Assembly (NCBI GenBank): GCA_039029535.1
Contig: JBCCFW010000159.1
Span: 1-18,313, forward strand
Length of the DNA: 18,313 nt
Reading direction: 5' to 3'
Source: JBCCFW01 sp039029535
Lineage (GTDB): Bacteria > Acidobacteriota > JBCCFW01
The notes under the pieces were generated by a model. It was given only the letters and a program-made list of their open reading frames with translations, searched no databases and was not told the origin of the DNA. This document shows positions 17,301 to 18,313 of this stretch, in pieces (position 1 is the first letter of the stretch; every line of letters begins with the position of its first letter). The position numbers and the translations under genes are program-made.

Positions 17301-17559
17301 GTGGAACCCGGCCGTCGAGAATCAGGCCATTGACCGAACCCACCGCATCGGGCAGAAAAATCAGGTCATCGCCTACCGACTCCTCATCCGCGACACCGTG
17401 GAGGAAAAAATCCGCATTCTCCAGCGTCAGAAATCCGCGATGATGACGGGCGTTCTGGGAGAAGAAAGTTTCGCCCGGAATTTGAGGCGGGAGGATCTGG
17501 AATTCCTCTTTCAGAGAGAGCCGGAGGACGAAAAATCGGGATCCCTGGCCTCGGTTTGA
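14299..17559 (+). CDS. SNF2/Rad54-family DNA-dependent ATPase
   Basis: This 1,086-residue Swi2/Snf2 ATPase translocates on double-stranded DNA to remodel protein-DNA complexes; the bacterial role is unknown. The C-terminal half (about 610-1086) holds both RecA-like lobes: LRPYQVEGFQFLSYL, Walker A DDMGLGKT (641-648), DEGQ (740-743; usually DEAQ or DEAH), LTGTPIENRLMDIWSL, SLKAGGSGLNLTAA and QAIDRTHRIGQ (1009-1019). The first 600 residues are less conserved and hold charged helical stretches. The N-terminal SWIM zinc finger frequent in bacterial relatives is not seen, and no cysteine occurs near the start. ATG 14299 is only about ten bases from the composition break and lacks a ribosome site, so the true N-terminus may have been lost at the join. 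Codon use differs from that upstream. Confidence 0.92.
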   Translation: MLEKMDRGENLPESPNEVGEVPLQEMLEKELGRDLTESEENYLDRVEKRFRRFEMSGEITDHDLVRLSNKWEVESYDALELWPHPPGNILEFWNDIAYVFQRKNAPYPKFMDAITDLEATREKMLHWEKEREIQGWKDRLREIAETGPSTPVQTLEFRLMVTTTEARLQSRTPGSDDDFISLQTEEAISDLADAHRDGALRLDPLSDLIWSHFNRHWENTETTELRLDHRLSAELLNRLFHQEALRERILTLDESPFQIFKEPLEWICRDDDLEAAGHYTLQIATGDGEDVPHSLRVLPGVQTLYLTDVAVFPGPPNWTRSTEILPRFEIPAQAVESPRGVDFLGRLKARLPKKLQERVDDRFLFVTISAKLIENSQVKDQELLTLSVTATDVEGMRKEELEKEGWKVVEEEKADGEKLRRFDRSLLHLFPDLLDPVVSSWDVDLNAFKHRLTKRFPEKFYEWTRSLPSEIELELDDKLRTLVRDPVKAGISFEINERGIDWFDLKIKLDADGLDLKQEEIRALVAARGDFVRMQDGSWMRLEIDLGKSQQEAITRLGLDPYDLSGEEHRMHVLQLADPLAKEVFSQDAWSRICERSNSLKLQVQPKLPSDLKVSLRPYQVEGFQFLSYLSTNHFGGILADDMGLGKTVQSLAWLLWLRQRNEGDLAPGLVVCPKSVLDVWAGEVEKFAPDLDVQILRNKDELDVEHVEKHIDLLVLNYAQLRNRIEELKKINWLAVVLDEGQQIKNPDSKAAKASQALTAQNRLVLTGTPIENRLMDIWSLMAFAMPGILGDRRYFREKFDRRKDADSHTRLAARVRPFLLRRTKGQVAMDLPTRTEEDVLCKMEDQQELLYQQELDRIRAVLLGLETDEALRKNSFVILQGLMRLRQLCCHPALIDPDNANAGSAKFDALFYLLDQLQDEGHKVLVFSQFTSMLELIRARLDEENRPHTLLTGQTRNRREVVENFQRSKDPTCFLLSLKAGGSGLNLTAASYVILYDPWWNPAVENQAIDRTHRIGQKNQVIAYRLLIRDTVEEKIRILQRQKSAMMTGVLGEESFARNLRREDLEFLFQREPEDEKSGSLASV

Positions 17560-17597
17560 CCTGCTGCCGCAAGGCTTTTTCTCGCCGCTTTTTCTCG
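17560..17597. terminator. Short convergent intergenic region, possible weak terminator
   Basis: Only 38 bases separate the stop of the SNF2 gene from that of the convergent hydrolase. GCC-GCAA-GGC then TTTTT (about 17567-17581) could form a 3-bp GNRA-capped hairpin with a T run, and GCTTTTTCTCGC occurs twice in tandem. Pairing is short, so the call is weak. Confidence 0.25.
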
Positions 17598-18212
17598 CTA
17601 AAGGCCCTGCAAGAAGGGGTTGGAAGCTTTTTCAGCCCCGATCGTCGTTCGGGGCCCGTGTCCCGGAAAAACCACCGTGGCTTGATCCAGAGGCAACAGT
17701 TTGTCCCGAATTCCCCCGAGGAGGGCGGCCTCGCTTCCGCCGGGAAAATCGGTTCGTCCAACGCCCCCCTGCATGAGAACGTCGCCTCCAAAAAGATATT
17801 TTTCCGAATCCAGGTGGAAAAGTAGGCTGTCGGTCGAGTGGCCCGGAATATGGAGGACCGTGAAATCGAAACCCGCGACCTCGACCCGGTCGCCCTCCTG
17901 AATCTCAGAAATGGAATAGGGCCGGACCGCAATCGAGCTGCCTCCCGGCGGGAAAAGCACCTCGAGAGTCAGCTCGGGAGTGGGCGGCGCAAAGCCATAA
18001 AGCGGGCATTTCCACCGCTCCTGGATCGCGGAAGCATCCAGAACATGATCGAAATGAGCGTGAGTCAACAAAAGGGCATCAGGAACATCTCCCGACGCCT
18101 CGGCCCAGCTGGCCGCCCCCTCAGGGGCGTCCACCATGACCGTACCGGACGGACCCTTGAGGATGAAGGCGTTGGTGGAGGCAATTCCACCGGTAAACGT
18201 GGCAATGGTCAT
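17598..18212 (-). CDS. Metallo-beta-lactamase-fold hydrolase (glyoxalase II-like)
   Basis: From ATG at 18212-18210 the frame gives 204 residues with the full binuclear metal site: H51, H53, D55, H56 (THAHFDH), H125 (IPGHSTDS), D144 (FGGDVL) and H185 (FPGHGP). This is the COG0491 glyoxalase II-like group: hydrolases of thioesters and other substrates. The true substrate cannot be read from sequence. The MBL fold begins at about residue 5, so this start is sensible, but there is no Shine-Dalgarno sequence and the same frame stays open through 18213-18312 to the window edge. That extension, containing FDLHENESVFIPLGATH, looks like real protein, so the gene may start outside the window. It is convergent with the SNF2 gene and shares its lower-GC codon use. 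Confidence 0.88.
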   Translation of the reverse strand: MTIATFTGGIASTNAFILKGPSGTVMVDAPEGAASWAEASGDVPDALLLTHAHFDHVLDASAIQERWKCPLYGFAPPTPELTLEVLFPPGGSSIAVRPYSISEIQEGDRVEVAGFDFTVLHIPGHSTDSLLFHLDSEKYLFGGDVLMQGGVGRTDFPGGSEAALLGGIRDKLLPLDQATVVFPGHGPRTTIGAEKASNPFLQGL

Positions 18213-18313
18213 GAAACGATCGAGCGTACGGGTGTCCAGGTAATGAGTGGCACCCAGTGGGATGAAAACTGATTCATTCTCATGCAGGTCAAAAATTTCA
18301 TCGTCCCGGAATA

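Overview
The window has two unlike parts. Positions 1 to about 14,288 are GC-rich (one 60-base row counted by hand in accD gave 70% G+C), with almost exclusive use of GAG, AAG, CTC and CGC codons. They carry conserved bacterial housekeeping genes. From about 14,289 to the end, G+C is visibly lower (50% in one hand-counted row at 17,041) and GAA, AAA, TTT and ATT codons become common. The first part suggests a free-living bacterium, perhaps Myxococcota/Bradymonadales-like ('delta-proteobacterial'): dnaG-rpoD, a DivIVA-domain protein, a COG1579 zinc-ribbon protein and a dprA-topA pair. This placement is an inference from gene content and style. The origin of the second part is unknown; a Verrucomicrobia-like source is only a guess.

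Layout: ubiX (minus strand, running off the left edge) is divergent from a dnaG-rpoD operon. That operon has a near-perfect sigma-70 promoter, TTGACA-17 bp-TATACA. rpoD ends at a strong hairpin that itself resembles the 5' half of a tRNA. Next comes one intact CAU-anticodon tRNA flanked by degenerate tRNA pieces and a decayed tandem duplication (about 4,858-5,200). Then, all on the plus strand: a coiled-coil zinc-ribbon protein (COG1579), yggS (4-base overlap), a DivIVA-domain protein, an exported thioredoxin-fold protein, accD, folC, dprA and topA.

topA breaks off just after the first CxxC of its second C-terminal zinc ribbon and passes directly into the lower-GC segment. That segment carries a 1,086-residue SNF2-family helicase (plus strand) and a convergent metallo-beta-lactamase-fold hydrolase (minus strand). 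The join is either a recombination/transfer breakpoint or a chimeric assembly. It is the most important point to settle before anything is inferred from the topA-SNF2 neighbourhood.

Functionally the first part covers replication priming and transcription initiation (dnaG, rpoD), translation (tRNA), PLP homeostasis and cell-pole/division organisation (yggS, divIVA-like), fatty-acid and folate synthesis (accD, folC), DNA uptake/recombination (dprA), supercoiling (topA) and prenyl-FMN synthesis (ubiX). Recurrent intergenic TAGAnT-type -10 elements followed by a C-rich stretch look like a shared promoter style. I found no CRISPR array, insertion sequence, transposase or phage gene, and no convincing new multi-gene system. 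The oddities are the tRNA remnant array, the topA break and a possible cupin-like extension of the last gene.
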